In this document: positions 34,422 to 41,770 of the stretch, piece by piece | How the letters are laid out: each line of letters opens with the position of its first letter | Position numbering within the stretch: position 1 is the stretch's first letter | IMG/VR virus record: IMGVR_UViG_3300032289_001747 | Coordinates: 1 to 51,348 of that record | From: a virus | Length of the DNA: 51,348 nucleotides | Strand: one strand, 5' to 3' | Position numbers and translations under genes: made by a program | The notes under the pieces: model-generated | Told to the model about the DNA's origin: nothing | The model's input: the letters and a program-made list of their open reading frames with translations, nothing else | Databases searched by the model: none

Positions 34422-35230
34422 ACAGATTTGAATCTAAGGTAAACGAGGTTTCTTCCTTGGATGCTGTTGATCTTACGTCTATCCAGTCCATGAGCAATAG
34501 CACGACCACGGAATCTCTTCAGACGTATTTCAGCTTTCTGTAGAGCATCATCGGCAATCTTCATCATTGCCTCTTCTTTGGTCCACATTCTGTTCCTGGC
34601 TTCCATTGCTTCTGCATAAAAAGCCAACCCTTGTTTGAGGTCTTCGTCATCCGGGATCATGGGTGTACCATCGTCACAGGTAACTTCGCCGAGGTAGTCA
34701 AAACAAATCCATCCGGTTGCATGGTTATGGACTACCATGTTGCCGTTGTGGTTGAGGGAGAAGTAGCTGCTACACGTCAGATTCGTAGGATTGGGACAAT
34801 CTTCACAGAATACGTTATTGGCCGTTCCCATGTAAATCAGTTCCTCACCGCGTTTGTACACCACCGAGTTTTCCCAAATGCGATAGAACACCGTGGTACA
34901 GGGAGGTCCAATGGTATCTGCAAGGGTACTTTCACCTTGAGGGGTAGTATCCTCCGCAGTAGCCGTAGAATTGGAACAGAGGTCTTCCACGTCACTTTGA
35001 CACGGCATATCCTCCCACCAAGTTACCCGGACGATACGCTTCCAGTCACAGGGAAGTTCAACCCGGTTGTCTTTGACTTCCAATACTTCAATCTTACGCT
35101 CAAAGCGATTCGACAATTCCATAGTTCGGTAAGCTTGGATGGCCAAGTCGAGGATGGTATCATCGTCAGTTTGTTTGCGCATGTTCTGGGAAACATACGA
35201 CAGAACAGTTTTTATAGGTATGTATCTCAT
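34412..35230 (-). CDS. Neck/ring (tail tubular) protein
   Basis: This is a 272-aa protein. The N-terminal helix pair (IPIKTVLSYVSQNM; DTILDLAIQAYRTME) and strand (NRVELPCDWKRIVRV) followed by a C-terminal helical region rich in Arg and Met (AEAMEARNRMW) fit head-tail connector or gp4-like ring proteins. The middle is Cys-rich (VFCEDCPNPTNLTCSSY). In crAss genomes a tail tubular/ring protein stands between an IHF-like small gene and the large muzzle gene, exactly as here. It starts in an ATGA overlap with the 156-aa gene (35227-35230). Which ring of the stacked neck rings it forms cannot be decided from sequence. Confidence 0.7.
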   Translation of the reverse strand: MRYIPIKTVLSYVSQNMRKQTDDDTILDLAIQAYRTMELSNRFERKIEVLEVKDNRVELPCDWKRIVRVTWWEDMPCQSDVEDLCSNSTATAEDTTPQGESTLADTIGPPCTTVFYRIWENSVVYKRGEELIYMGTANNVFCEDCPNPTNLTCSSYFSLNHNGNMVVHNHATGWICFDYLGEVTCDDGTPMIPDDEDLKQGLAFYAEAMEARNRMWTKEEAMMKIADDALQKAEIRLKRFRGRAIAHGLDRRKINSIQGRNLVYLRFKSVWT

Positions 35231-35697
35231 GTTCTTCCGGAAAAATTAAAGAAATCAACTTTGTCGCACCGGTCGAGAAACGTCTTTTTAGCAATGGTAA
35301 ACTTGTACAGATCGGTGGCTCTATGGTTTCCCTTGCGCCAATCAACCAGTAACCCATAGCCGTCGTTCATGGGCATCTTGTCGGTTATCCACAGACCCTT
35401 ATCCCGGTGCGTATGTCCATACCGCTTAATGCTTTTAGCAAACGATACTCTGGACCTTTTGTACTTCTTCAAACGTATTACTCCCAACTTGTAGGGTAGC
35501 TCAACAGGAAGACCTTGGAACAGGGTATCCAAAAGCTCATCAAAGTGCTTATACAGGATTTTCTTCCATTCCTCGAACGTTACCGAGTACTCATCATCTG
35601 TTCGTTCAGATTGTGGTACATACGGCTTCGAGTTTCCGTTTTGCTTCTTGTGGGTGTACATCATGTACAACTCACTCAACCCTACACGTTTTTTCAT
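35227..35697 (-). CDS. Small basic protein, possible IHF/HU-like member of the neck block
   Basis: This is a 156-aa, strongly basic protein. The centre has EWKKILYKHFDELLDTLFQG followed by VELPYKLGVIRLKKYK, the arrangement (helices, then a short strand-turn with LPxxLGxIRLKK) seen in IHF/HU-related small proteins. crAss genomes carry a gene annotated as IHF subunit at this place between two neck proteins, and that is the reason for the call. It might bend DNA or be a minor neck component. It shares one base with the gene before (35697) and overlaps the ring gene after it (ATGA). Confidence in the reading frame is high, in the fold moderate. Confidence 0.6.
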   Translation of the reverse strand: MKKRVGLSELYMMYTHKKQNGNSKPYVPQSERTDDEYSVTFEEWKKILYKHFDELLDTLFQGLPVELPYKLGVIRLKKYKRSRVSFAKSIKRYGHTHRDKGLWITDKMPMNDGYGLLVDWRKGNHRATDLYKFTIAKKTFLDRCDKVDFFNFSGRT

Positions 35698-36377
35698 TAG
35701 TTCGTTGGATTAGCGTTGTTCGTCATATCGTGAGGGAACTGCTCTTTGATACCCAAAAACTTCAGCACTCTTTCATACGCCATTAGTTCATAAGCACCTT
35801 TCATTTGAAGATCGACCAAGTAGGGATCAATACACGTTTCTCCGGTGTAGTTACCGTTCTCATCACACTTAGGGATAGAAGCCAACTCAACTACATCCTC
35901 CGGAACCATGTCTATACGCACTACCCGTGGACGAACGTTGTCGGTATCTGCGTTCCACAGAATCAAGTAACGATCCCGAATCTCCCAACCAACAGCGTTC
36001 TTTCTGAATTGCGACCACTTAAACGATTCAACTTGTTCCTTGGTCATAGGAAGCAATCGCTTTTCTCCAAGCGTATAGACCTCCATACTATCTCGGACAC
36101 GTTGCGTCAGGGAACGGGGAATCTGAAACTTAGACTTTAGAACCACGCATCCAACGGGTACACAGGAACAGTCGTGTGACGTTGCCACACACATTGGTAC
36201 GCAGATAGAATACCGGTCAAAGTTAGACTTGAACTCAAACTTGTTGTACTCCTTGTCCAGTATTTCTGCCCTGGCTTTAGCGAGTAGTTCGTAGAGTAAC
36301 TCATCGGTATAAGTGTTGTCGTCACTGGTCTTGTTGATCAGCGACCTGATTATCGATATTCCTTCTTGTACAGTCAT
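35697..36377 (-). CDS. Neck/tail stabilisation-type structural protein
   Basis: This is a 226-aa protein. The N-terminus (ISIIRSLINKTSDDNTYTDE, then LLYELLAKARAEIL) is the helical opening common to head-tail connector and P22-gp4-like proteins that read along a genome-end stack. A Cys-rich strand pair follows (VPMCVATSHDCSCVPVGCVV), then a beta-rich part and a C-terminal helix (QMKGAYELMAYERVL). crAss genomes carry a tail stabilisation gene next to the IHF-like and tubular genes, which fits. Its first 56 nt overlap the end of the nuclease gene in another frame, an unusually long overlap, but no later Met preserves the N-terminal helix. Confidence 0.68.
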   Translation of the reverse strand: MTVQEGISIIRSLINKTSDDNTYTDELLYELLAKARAEILDKEYNKFEFKSNFDRYSICVPMCVATSHDCSCVPVGCVVLKSKFQIPRSLTQRVRDSMEVYTLGEKRLLPMTKEQVESFKWSQFRKNAVGWEIRDRYLILWNADTDNVRPRVVRIDMVPEDVVELASIPKCDENGNYTGETCIDPYLVDLQMKGAYELMAYERVLKFLGIKEQFPHDMTNNANPTN

Positions 36378-37032
36378 CGTAGTATTGTTTTAAGGTTTCG
36401 GTAACGTCCTTCATAGGATAAACCTTGTAGTACTTATTACCGTCCTCCGTTAAGTGTATCAACCATCTTTCGTCTATGTCTATAACCTGCTCCAAAGCAA
36501 GTTCATAGTGTCCCAACTGCAACATGTACCGGTTGTGAGCATTGTTGATGTACTCCCCAAACGGTTCATACAAACTATCTCCGTAGTCCTTGTGCAGCGT
36601 TTCATTGGTCTTCCAGTCAGCAAGGATAATCTTTCCATCAACCTTCAGCAACAAGTCAGCTGTTCCAAAGTAGTTCAAGTCGTAGTGGTACAACCGCTGT
36701 TCGGTTTGCAGTACCTCCGGGTTTACATCCATCAAGAACTGTACTACACCAAGCTCTTTGTTGTTCTTGGGTTTACCGCAGTACTCAATGTAGTTCTCTG
36801 CAAACTCGTGTACCTTTGTACCGGCGGCTGCTGCTTTATCTCCTTTCTCCTTCCATTGCTTCCTCAAGTAGCTCGGAGCTTTGCTTCCGTCAAACTCCTT
36901 GTAGAATTTCTTTATTACGGACGATACACTGGGTGCAGTATTTCCGTCAAGGGTGTACCGATGAAGAGCCTCATCGAACACAATATCACCAAATTTCTCA
37001 ATAAGGCTTTCCGCCGAATACAATCTTTCCAT
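36322..37032 (-). CDS. PD-(D/E)XK exonuclease (RecB/Cas4-like)
   Basis: This is a 236-aa protein with a complete motif set. It has GTKVHE (H75), then E111 before QRLYHYDLNYFGTADLLL (D126), then KIILADWKT (D139, K141) and YMLQLGHYELAL (Q172). This is the catalytic order of RecB/Cas4-family PD-(D/E)XK nucleases, with two-metal catalysis on DNA ends. It is short, with no helicase domain and no Cys cluster for an Fe-S site. It lies between a metallophosphoesterase and the neck proteins inside the late operon, so a role in packaging, genome-end processing or late recombination is possible. It overlaps the phosphoesterase gene by 35 nt. The active-site call is strong; the biological role is inferred. 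Confidence 0.88.
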   Translation of the reverse strand: MERLYSAESLIEKFGDIVFDEALHRYTLDGNTAPSVSSVIKKFYKEFDGSKAPSYLRKQWKEKGDKAAAAGTKVHEFAENYIEYCGKPKNNKELGVVQFLMDVNPEVLQTEQRLYHYDLNYFGTADLLLKVDGKIILADWKTNETLHKDYGDSLYEPFGEYINNAHNRYMLQLGHYELALEQVIDIDERWLIHLTEDGNKYYKVYPMKDVTETLKQYYDDCTRRNIDNQVADQQDQ

Positions 37033-37888
37033 GTTTATAGCGTATGGTTTCTACAAATGACTTCCCGTTAATAACAGTTACAACAGCTAAACCGTTGCAC
37101 CAAACTTGTTTTTGTATCTTGGAGGCATACGAAAAAACCGGAGCCGTGTGATCAGCCGCCGATCCTATTGCGTGAGCTTCTACTTCTCGTTCGTGAAAAG
37201 ATTGTTGTCGGTGAACATGACCGAACATAACCGACTTCTTTATCTTCTGAAGATCATTATACGCACAATGCTGACTAAAAGATTCGCCGTGATATATCTT
37301 CAGATCACCCAGGATAAACTCATCCGAGGGATAGCTCTCGTACACCTCATACCCTCTTTGTATCAAACCCAGTGCTTCCATAGGACCTCTGATAGCATCC
37401 CGGATCTTTGAGTTGTCGGAGTCTTTGATGTACCGGTCGTGACGATGTTCATGGTTTCCCCACAGGTACACCTTCTTCTTAAAAGGGTAATTCTCCAAGC
37501 TATCCAGTACATTGTTTCCTTCAGCATACTCTTTTCCAAGAGTCAGTCCGGGAATGGGTACTTTACCTCTATCGTGTGCAGAAAGCGAATTGAGATCCAA
37601 GAAGTCACCACCCAGAACAAGTCCGTAAGGACGTATTGAATGTATCAAGATATTGATACTTTCAAACATTTTCTTGTTCTGAAACGGAACGTGAGCATCA
37701 AATATACATATCCACACACCGTCTTGAGTTGTGTTCTCTCCTTTTCTAAATCTGGAGTTTTTCCAGTTCTTGTAACGCTTTCTTAGTGCGTTACCACTCA
37801 TGTTGAAGTTCAGAGCGGCTTTTTGCCAAGTGACACTTTTGCCACCACCTTCAACACTTCTAAAAAACTTTTCAAGTTCGTGTTTCAT
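36998..37888 (-). CDS. Calcineurin-like metallophosphoesterase with N-terminal HTH
   Basis: This is a 296-aa protein. I chose ATG 37888 because sequence upstream of it runs through the terminator at 37941-37976 and encodes nothing conserved-looking. All five metal-binding blocks are visible: DAH (64-66), GGD (93-95), GNHEHR (144-149), H200 and GHVH (223-226). This is the dinuclear metallophosphoesterase fold used by Mre11/SbcD nucleases, phosphodiesterases and protein phosphatases. Residues about 18-45 (WQKAALNFNMSGNALRKRYK) resemble a helix-turn-helix. Next to a RecB-like nuclease it may be a DNA-processing pair; a signalling phosphodiesterase is the alternative. It has no SbcC-like partner in the window. 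Confidence 0.88.
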   Translation of the reverse strand: MKHELEKFFRSVEGGGKSVTWQKAALNFNMSGNALRKRYKNWKNSRFRKGENTTQDGVWICIFDAHVPFQNKKMFESINILIHSIRPYGLVLGGDFLDLNSLSAHDRGKVPIPGLTLGKEYAEGNNVLDSLENYPFKKKVYLWGNHEHRHDRYIKDSDNSKIRDAIRGPMEALGLIQRGYEVYESYPSDEFILGDLKIYHGESFSQHCAYNDLQKIKKSVMFGHVHRQQSFHEREVEAHAIGSAADHTAPVFSYASKIQKQVWCNGLAVVTVINGKSFVETIRYKHGKIVFGGKPY

Positions 37889-37896
37889 ACAGAGCG

Positions 37897-37904
37897 CAAA
37901 TATA
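37897..37904 (-). promoter_or_regulatory. Weak candidate Bacteroidota -7 box
   Basis: On the minus strand TATATTTG matches the Bacteroidota -7 consensus TAnnTTTG. It lies between the terminator at 37941-37976 and the phosphoesterase ATG, only 8 nt before that start, so a transcript from it would be almost leaderless. I find no -33 TTTG at the usual 19-21 nt spacing. It may be chance in A/T-rich sequence. Confidence 0.25.
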
Positions 37905-37940
37905 ATACACAAATAGCTGTTTTTTCGTTCCTTTGTGAAC

Positions 37941-37976
37941 AAAATAAAACAAGGGAGTTTACACCCCCTTGTTTTT
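37941..37976 (-). terminator. Rho-independent terminator after the second membrane-protein gene
   Basis: A perfect 10-bp stem (AAAACAAGGG with CCCTTGTTTT) has a 10-nt loop containing the stop codon of the 71-aa gene. On the minus strand it runs into TTTTATTTTG. The stem is A/T-rich at its base and would also work in part on the plus strand. Confidence 0.75.
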
Positions 37977-38174
37977 GATGTTGATTTTCTCGGCACTTCT
38001 GCTGATACCATAAATGCCCAAGTCTGCGAATATCAAAAGTTGTAACTCCGTTCCAATGTGGACTACTTGAAAACAGCTTAGTGCAACAAGAACTATCCAC
38101 ACAAATGATCGAAACGGACGATTGTACGCAGCAAGTGTTTCCGGATTGACGGCAAGTTTTTTGAGTGTTTCCAT
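37959..38174 (-). CDS. Small two-segment membrane protein, holin candidate
   Basis: This is a 71-aa protein. Residues about 22-40 (FRSFVWIVLVALSCFQVVHI) are a clear membrane segment and residues about 45-58 (LQLLIFADLGIYGI) a second, shorter one; the ends are charged, with a basic C-terminus. Size and topology fit a class II holin, but the sequence is not diagnostic. It begins in a TAATG overlap with the other membrane protein gene, and the pair is bracketed by terminators, as lysis genes often are. No endolysin gene is seen next to it, so the lysis assignment is tentative. Confidence 0.6.
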   Translation of the reverse strand: METLKKLAVNPETLAAYNRPFRSFVWIVLVALSCFQVVHIGTELQLLIFADLGIYGISRSAEKINIKNKGV

Positions 38175-38479
38175 TATGCCGATTCTTTGTGGTTTTGATT
38201 CTCAACCCGTGCCTCAAGTTTGGCAATTTTTACACTATGCTCGTTTACCGTCATGGACAAACCCTCGGTTTTTGCCGAAAGGTTGCTGTAATTGTTTTTG
38301 ATGTTTACCATGTCGGTTTCTATGCGCACCAATGAACTTTTGATTTCGTCTTGACCGTCGCCGAGAAACTCTACTTTCTCCACCATCTTCTTCAAATAGT
38401 AGATGATAATGCCAACCAGTGCAGAAAACAATCCGCTAATGGCATACATCATCAACCTGAATAGTTCTTCGTACTGCAT
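38174..38479 (-). CDS. Small protein with N-terminal membrane segment and coiled coil, holin/spanin candidate
   Basis: This is a 101-aa protein. Residues about 10-28 (MYAISGLFSALVGIIIYYL) form one membrane segment, preceded by an acidic start and followed by KK. Residues about 40-95 are a long charged heptad-type coiled coil (IKSSLVRIETDMVNIK and similar). This topology, N-in membrane anchor with a coiled coil outside, is that of inner-membrane spanins or holin-associated proteins. There is no lipobox. It is co-transcribed with the 71-aa membrane protein, between terminators at 38498-38534 and 37941-37976. Confidence 0.6.
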   Translation of the reverse strand: MQYEELFRLMMYAISGLFSALVGIIIYYLKKMVEKVEFLGDGQDEIKSSLVRIETDMVNIKNNYSNLSAKTEGLSMTVNEHSVKIAKLEARVENQNHKESA

Positions 38480-38497
38480 AGGTTATTGAGTTAATAA

Positions 38498-38534
38498 GAA
38501 ACGCAGCCCAGTGATAATACACCGGACTGCGTTC
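38498..38534 (-). terminator. Terminator after the last fibre-type gene
   Basis: On the minus strand GAACGCAGTCCGGTG pairs with CACTGGGCTGCGTTTC (two mismatched positions) around a 6-nt loop, then TTTCTTATTAAC. It lies 6 nt after the stop of the 267-aa gene and 18 nt before the next start. Confidence 0.75.
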
Positions 38535-38540
38535 TTGAGT

Positions 38541-39344
38541 TTAAGCAAAAGTGTTGATCTTGTACAGCAACTCGATAGTAACGGTGCTATTTCCCAAGGT
38601 GGGGTCTCCTCCTACACAGCTCAAAGAAATTGCCGTGTTGGTAGAAAGAGCAATTGCATCACCTGTAAACCGAGCAAAGGAGAACGACTTCGTGGTAGAA
38701 GCAGTCAACGGAAGAAGAGCCGTGTCAGAAAAGTAAGACGTTCCGCCAACCGTAAGGTCAATAGAAGTTACCGAGGTAACGTCATACGCCGTGGTATTAA
38801 AGTTGGTCTTCCAAGTAAGCGACAGGGGTTCGTACGCAACACCGACTTTAGCGTTGAGGAGTACCACCGGAATACTTCCCAGAGTCAAAACATCCGCAGA
38901 AGACAGGGTTACTACCAAGTTTCTCACCGTCAAATCAGCCTGGGGAATAGCAGCCCATTCACCGGCATCGTTACGAACAAACCGAAAACTTGCGTTTGCC
39001 GGGATATTGATGGTGGTTCCGATAGTGGTTCCAAGATAATTGAAATCACCGGAAGAGCTTCCGACCACAATGCTTCCCGTGGAAAAGTTGTTTATCGTAA
39101 AGTCACTCCACGGTTCGGGATTTTCAGGAAGATACATAACTCCCGAACTTACCGTATCAACGGTTACAACACTTTTTTGTCCAGTCAGATAATAGTCTCC
39201 GACAAATGCGCCAACCAATACATTGTTGGTTTGCGATACTTCATTGACAAGAGCATTAAAGGAAACACCATTGCCAAAATTGAGATCAGTCCCCGTAGGG
39301 GCGTTTACGAACACCGACGAAGCGATGTATTTTTCTGTTGCCAT
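38541..39344 (-). CDS. Beta-rich tail appendage protein
   Basis: This 267-aa protein is rich in Ser, Thr, Val, Asn and Gly with alternating hydrophobics, typical of fibre or tail appendage proteins. Its N-terminus (MATEKYIASSVFVNAPTGTD) is not the anchor shared by the 210- and 465-aa fibre genes, so it may be a separate appendage or a capsid decoration. There are no catalytic motifs. It is separated from the 465-aa fibre gene by a 56-bp gap with A/T-rich sequence before the ATG, and ends at a terminator. It is the last gene of the fibre section. Confidence 0.7.
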   Translation of the reverse strand: MATEKYIASSVFVNAPTGTDLNFGNGVSFNALVNEVSQTNNVLVGAFVGDYYLTGQKSVVTVDTVSSGVMYLPENPEPWSDFTINNFSTGSIVVGSSSGDFNYLGTTIGTTINIPANASFRFVRNDAGEWAAIPQADLTVRNLVVTLSSADVLTLGSIPVVLLNAKVGVAYEPLSLTWKTNFNTTAYDVTSVTSIDLTVGGTSYFSDTALLPLTASTTKSFSFARFTGDAIALSTNTAISLSCVGGDPTLGNSTVTIELLYKINTFA

Positions 39345-39400
39345 TGTAATTGATTTGTTTTTTTGTAATTGGTTTTCTCTGTGCCGATTAATGGCGATAA

Positions 39401-40798
39401 TTAACTATTAGTATGCTTAGTTACGCGAACAGCGTAAGCATGAACATTTGTTGCGGCATTAGTTGTTTGACCGCTGACAATAAGGTAAACAAACGGAACA
39501 GTAACACTTTGAATTAAAGAGTTACTTGATCCATCTACCGCAGTATTTGCATTAACGGCAGGAGTAATAAACTGATAAATATTACCAAGAACATCTTTTC
39601 GAAAAGTCCTTTGTAAATTTACCGATAGTTCAGATCCGGTGAGTGTATAAGTTGCAATCAACTGTGCTCCCGTCAAACTGTAACTGGAGTTTAAATACAC
39701 TCTAATTGTGGCATCATTAGAAGTATTTTGTCTTTGCGCCAACACAGAAAGCTCAAAAAAATCTCCGCTGTTAATAGTGCTAAAAGGTTGAGCATTTGAA
39801 GCAATTATCGCCTCTGTTAAAGATGTGGTGGAAGTTCCGGAAAAAACTTTTGATACGGACGCATTAACACTTGCCGAAAGTTGAGTACCGTTCATTGAAA
39901 GACCTGTACCCAACGTAATAGGTTCAATGCTACCAGCACCGGCTGCACTGCCTCTACCAAATAGAGTAGATGCGTTAGAAGTCAAACCAAGAGCCGTGTG
40001 TTGTTGTCCTACTGTACCCGCCGTCAACAAAGTTCTACCAACCGAAGTACTGTCCGATATTTGAGCAGAAGGGTGAGTGTGTACCGCAGCGGCAAAATCG
40101 GTAGTATTGGAAAGAGCGGCAGTTCCAAGACCAAGAAAGTTTCTTGCGTCTGCCATACTTCCACTTGCTATAAGGGTTCTACCGGTAGCCGTACAAATTA
40201 CTTCTTGTACTTGACCAGAACCTGGATTAAGGCGACCCAAAATTCTATCTTGAGCAACGTTTTGAATTTTGGCGTAGGTAACTACACCGTTGTCGATAGT
40301 CCACGTTGCACCGGCATTAGACACCGTTATATCGCCCTTGTCACCGTCTGTAACACCACCTGTACCAGTAGGAATATGCCAGGTACCATCAGCACGAAGA
40401 TAATTTGCTGTACCGCCGCCAGAAGCCGGGGTAAGACCTTTGAGGGTATCGGTAAATACATTCAACATTGCCGTTGTCTGTGCAACCGTTAAATTAATAG
40501 GTGCCGTAGGAGAACCGGTATTGTTGCCCTTGATAGTATTGGCGGCCATATTAGACAACCTAGAGTTGTTAACCGCAGCGGCATTAATAGTCCAAATAGA
40601 ACCAGATCCAGATACAGTAATGTCACCCTTATTGCCATCGCTGACTCCTATTCCTACGTAAGACATTACAAAGTTTCTTAAGTATTCCGTAAGGTTAAAA
40701 TCACCTTCCGTCTTACTAATAAACCTGTACAGGTTAGGGGGATTAAGCTGATTAGAGTTAATTACCCTCGACGAAATTTTTATGTCTTGAGTTTCCAT
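39401..40798 (-). CDS. Tail fibre protein with repeat shaft
   Basis: This is a 465-aa protein. The N-terminal anchor [12 protein letters not shown], then [11 protein letters not shown], is shared with the neighbouring 210-aa protein. Residues about 55-190 hold two copies of a shaft repeat ([18 protein letters not shown] and [18 protein letters not shown]) common in phage tail fibres. Residues about 305-465 are a beta-sandwich-like tip with [20 protein letters not shown], paralogous to the tips of the 210- and 648-aa proteins. The gene is therefore a complete anchor-shaft-tip fibre, probably for host-receptor binding. It follows the 49-aa gene by 8 nt. Confidence 0.85.
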   Translation of the reverse strand: METQDIKISSRVINSNQLNPPNLYRFISKTEGDFNLTEYLRNFVMSYVGIGVSDGNKGDITVSGSGSIWTINAAAVNNSRLSNMAANTIKGNNTGSPTAPINLTVAQTTAMLNVFTDTLKGLTPASGGGTANYLRADGTWHIPTGTGGVTDGDKGDITVSNAGATWTIDNGVVTYAKIQNVAQDRILGRLNPGSGQVQEVICTATGRTLIASGSMADARNFLGLGTAALSNTTDFAAAVHTHPSAQISDSTSVGRTLLTAGTVGQQHTALGLTSNASTLFGRGSAAGAGSIEPITLGTGLSMNGTQLSASVNASVSKVFSGTSTTSLTEAIIASNAQPFSTINSGDFFELSVLAQRQNTSNDATIRVYLNSSYSLTGAQLIATYTLTGSELSVNLQRTFRKDVLGNIYQFITPAVNANTAVDGSSNSLIQSVTVPFVYLIVSGQTTNAATNVHAYAVRVTKHTNS

Positions 40799-40806
40799 AT
40801 TTCAAT

Positions 40807-40956
40807 TTAAGAAGGTTGTTTCAAATTGCTGATGTATTCTTTGCACTCTTGGATACTGTCAAATAAAATCAGCACCGATCCGTCAAAGTAACTGGGTTTC
40901 TGCGGAACTGCCGGAGTTACCGGGGATCCGTCAGAATTGCAAGGAACTATTGTCAT
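40807..40956 (-). CDS. Tiny fibre-coupled protein (49 aa), paralogue of the 59-aa one
   Basis: This is a 49-codon frame with start ATG at 40956-40954 overlapping the TGA of the 210-aa fibre gene (ATGA) and a stop TAA at 40809-40807, 8 nt before the 465-aa fibre start. It shares with the 59-aa frame at 41591-41770 the pattern M-x-x-VPC-x(2)-(D/N)G-x-P-x(2)-P-x-VP, then DG-(S/T)-x-L-x(2)-FD. Two independently placed frames with conserved residues, both coupled to a fibre gene, are strong evidence that they are real. The function is unknown; a fibre chaperone or assembly factor, or a fibre-tip cap, is a reasonable guess. Confidence 0.8.
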   Translation of the reverse strand: MTIVPCNSDGSPVTPAVPQKPSYFDGSVLILFDSIQECKEYISNLKQPS

Positions 40957-41585
40957 TGTTTGTAGTATTTGATGAAAGTAAGTTGGGACTCTAAAATATC
41001 AAGAGCGTTTCCTACAGCCCCTGCCGTAATTATATATTGATCAACCGTCCAGTCTATTATTTGTGCTGTCGGCATAGAATCAGATTGATATTCAGTAACG
41101 CTGTCTTGACCAATTGGAAAAGTTACTGTTCCATTTGAAAGGTCAATATAATGCAGCGTACGTACCAACTGAATATACTTGGTTGGAGACGGCATGGTAA
41201 CTGTTGCAAGGGATTGTGCCCCCAAAAGAGATGCAGATGTATTGACATAAACATTTACATACGCATCGGCAAAAGAATCAATATTTGTGAACCGCATCAA
41301 TACTTCTGCCATTGTTCCGTTCTCAAATGTGTTTGCCGGAATAAGGGTATACTGCAACATGGCTTCCGACAAACTGGTTGTGTATGCCGGGTTTTCATTC
41401 ACAATAAATGAAGAGGTTGTGTTGGAAGCGTTGTACGCAATCAAAAACTGCCTCAAGTATTCAGTAAGGTCAAACTGTCCCTCAAAAGCAAGAGATCCCA
41501 GTTGTTGGATAAACTGGTTTGGTCCGTGCATAAACTGGTTGGAGTTTATGACCGACGAACGAATTTTGATAGGTTGTATATCCAT
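40953..41585 (-). CDS. Short tail fibre paralogue
   Basis: This is a 210-aa protein; ATG at 41585 is chosen over a TTG 9 nt upstream, because it sits 5 nt after the stop of the 59-aa gene. The N-terminus has the anchor IKIRSSVINSNQ, then FDLTEYLRQFL, as in the 465-aa fibre. The C-terminal 150 residues have the same tip domain (NVYVNTSASLLGAQSLATVT; later IDWTVDQYIITAG, which matches IDWTVNQYIFTVG in the 648-aa protein). There is no shaft repeat, so it is an anchor-tip form, perhaps a short fibre or an alternative receptor-binding unit. It ends in an ATGA overlap with the 49-aa gene. Confidence 0.8.
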   Translation of the reverse strand: MDIQPIKIRSSVINSNQFMHGPNQFIQQLGSLAFEGQFDLTEYLRQFLIAYNASNTTSSFIVNENPAYTTSLSEAMLQYTLIPANTFENGTMAEVLMRFTNIDSFADAYVNVYVNTSASLLGAQSLATVTMPSPTKYIQLVRTLHYIDLSNGTVTFPIGQDSVTEYQSDSMPTAQIIDWTVDQYIITAGAVGNALDILESQLTFIKYYKQ

Positions 41586-41590
41586 AGTTG

Positions 41591-41770
41591 TCAAAGTTGT
41601 TCTTCTGTTTCTTCAATACTATTCTGTGGAGGATATTTGGTGTTCCACCATTCCTCAAACTCTTTTTCATTGTCAAATACCCACAAGTCAGTACCGTCAT
41701 AAATAGTCGGCATGGGGGGAACAATAGGTTCCAAAGGTTGTCCGTTTGGTCCACAAGGTACAGTTCTCAT
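41591..41770 (-). CDS. Tiny fibre-coupled protein (59 aa)
   Basis: This is a 59-codon frame starting at ATG 41770, overlapping the TGA of the 648-aa fibre gene (ATGA), and ending at TGA 41593-41591, 5 nt before the ATG of the 210-aa fibre gene. The N-terminal VPCGPNGQP, then PIVPPMP and DGTDLWVFD, is paralogous to the 49-aa frame at 40807-40956. It then has an aromatic, acidic stretch (EKEFEEWWNTKYPP). The single Cys is conserved between the two. The function is unknown; coupling to the fibre gene suggests stoichiometric production with it. Confidence 0.8.
   Translation of the reverse strand: MRTVPCGPNGQPLEPIVPPMPTIYDGTDLWVFDNEKEFEEWWNTKYPPQNSIEETEEQL

Noticed and set aside
36322-36377. A shorter start for the 226-aa neck protein to remove the 56-nt overlap
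   Set aside because: Any later Met deletes the N-terminal helical segment expected in this class; long overlaps also occur elsewhere in this operon (35 and 41 nt).
37889-38011. N-terminal extension of the metallophosphoesterase
   Set aside because: It would run through the terminator at 37941-37976 and into the 71-aa gene; the extra residues are Cys/Lys-rich and look non-coding.
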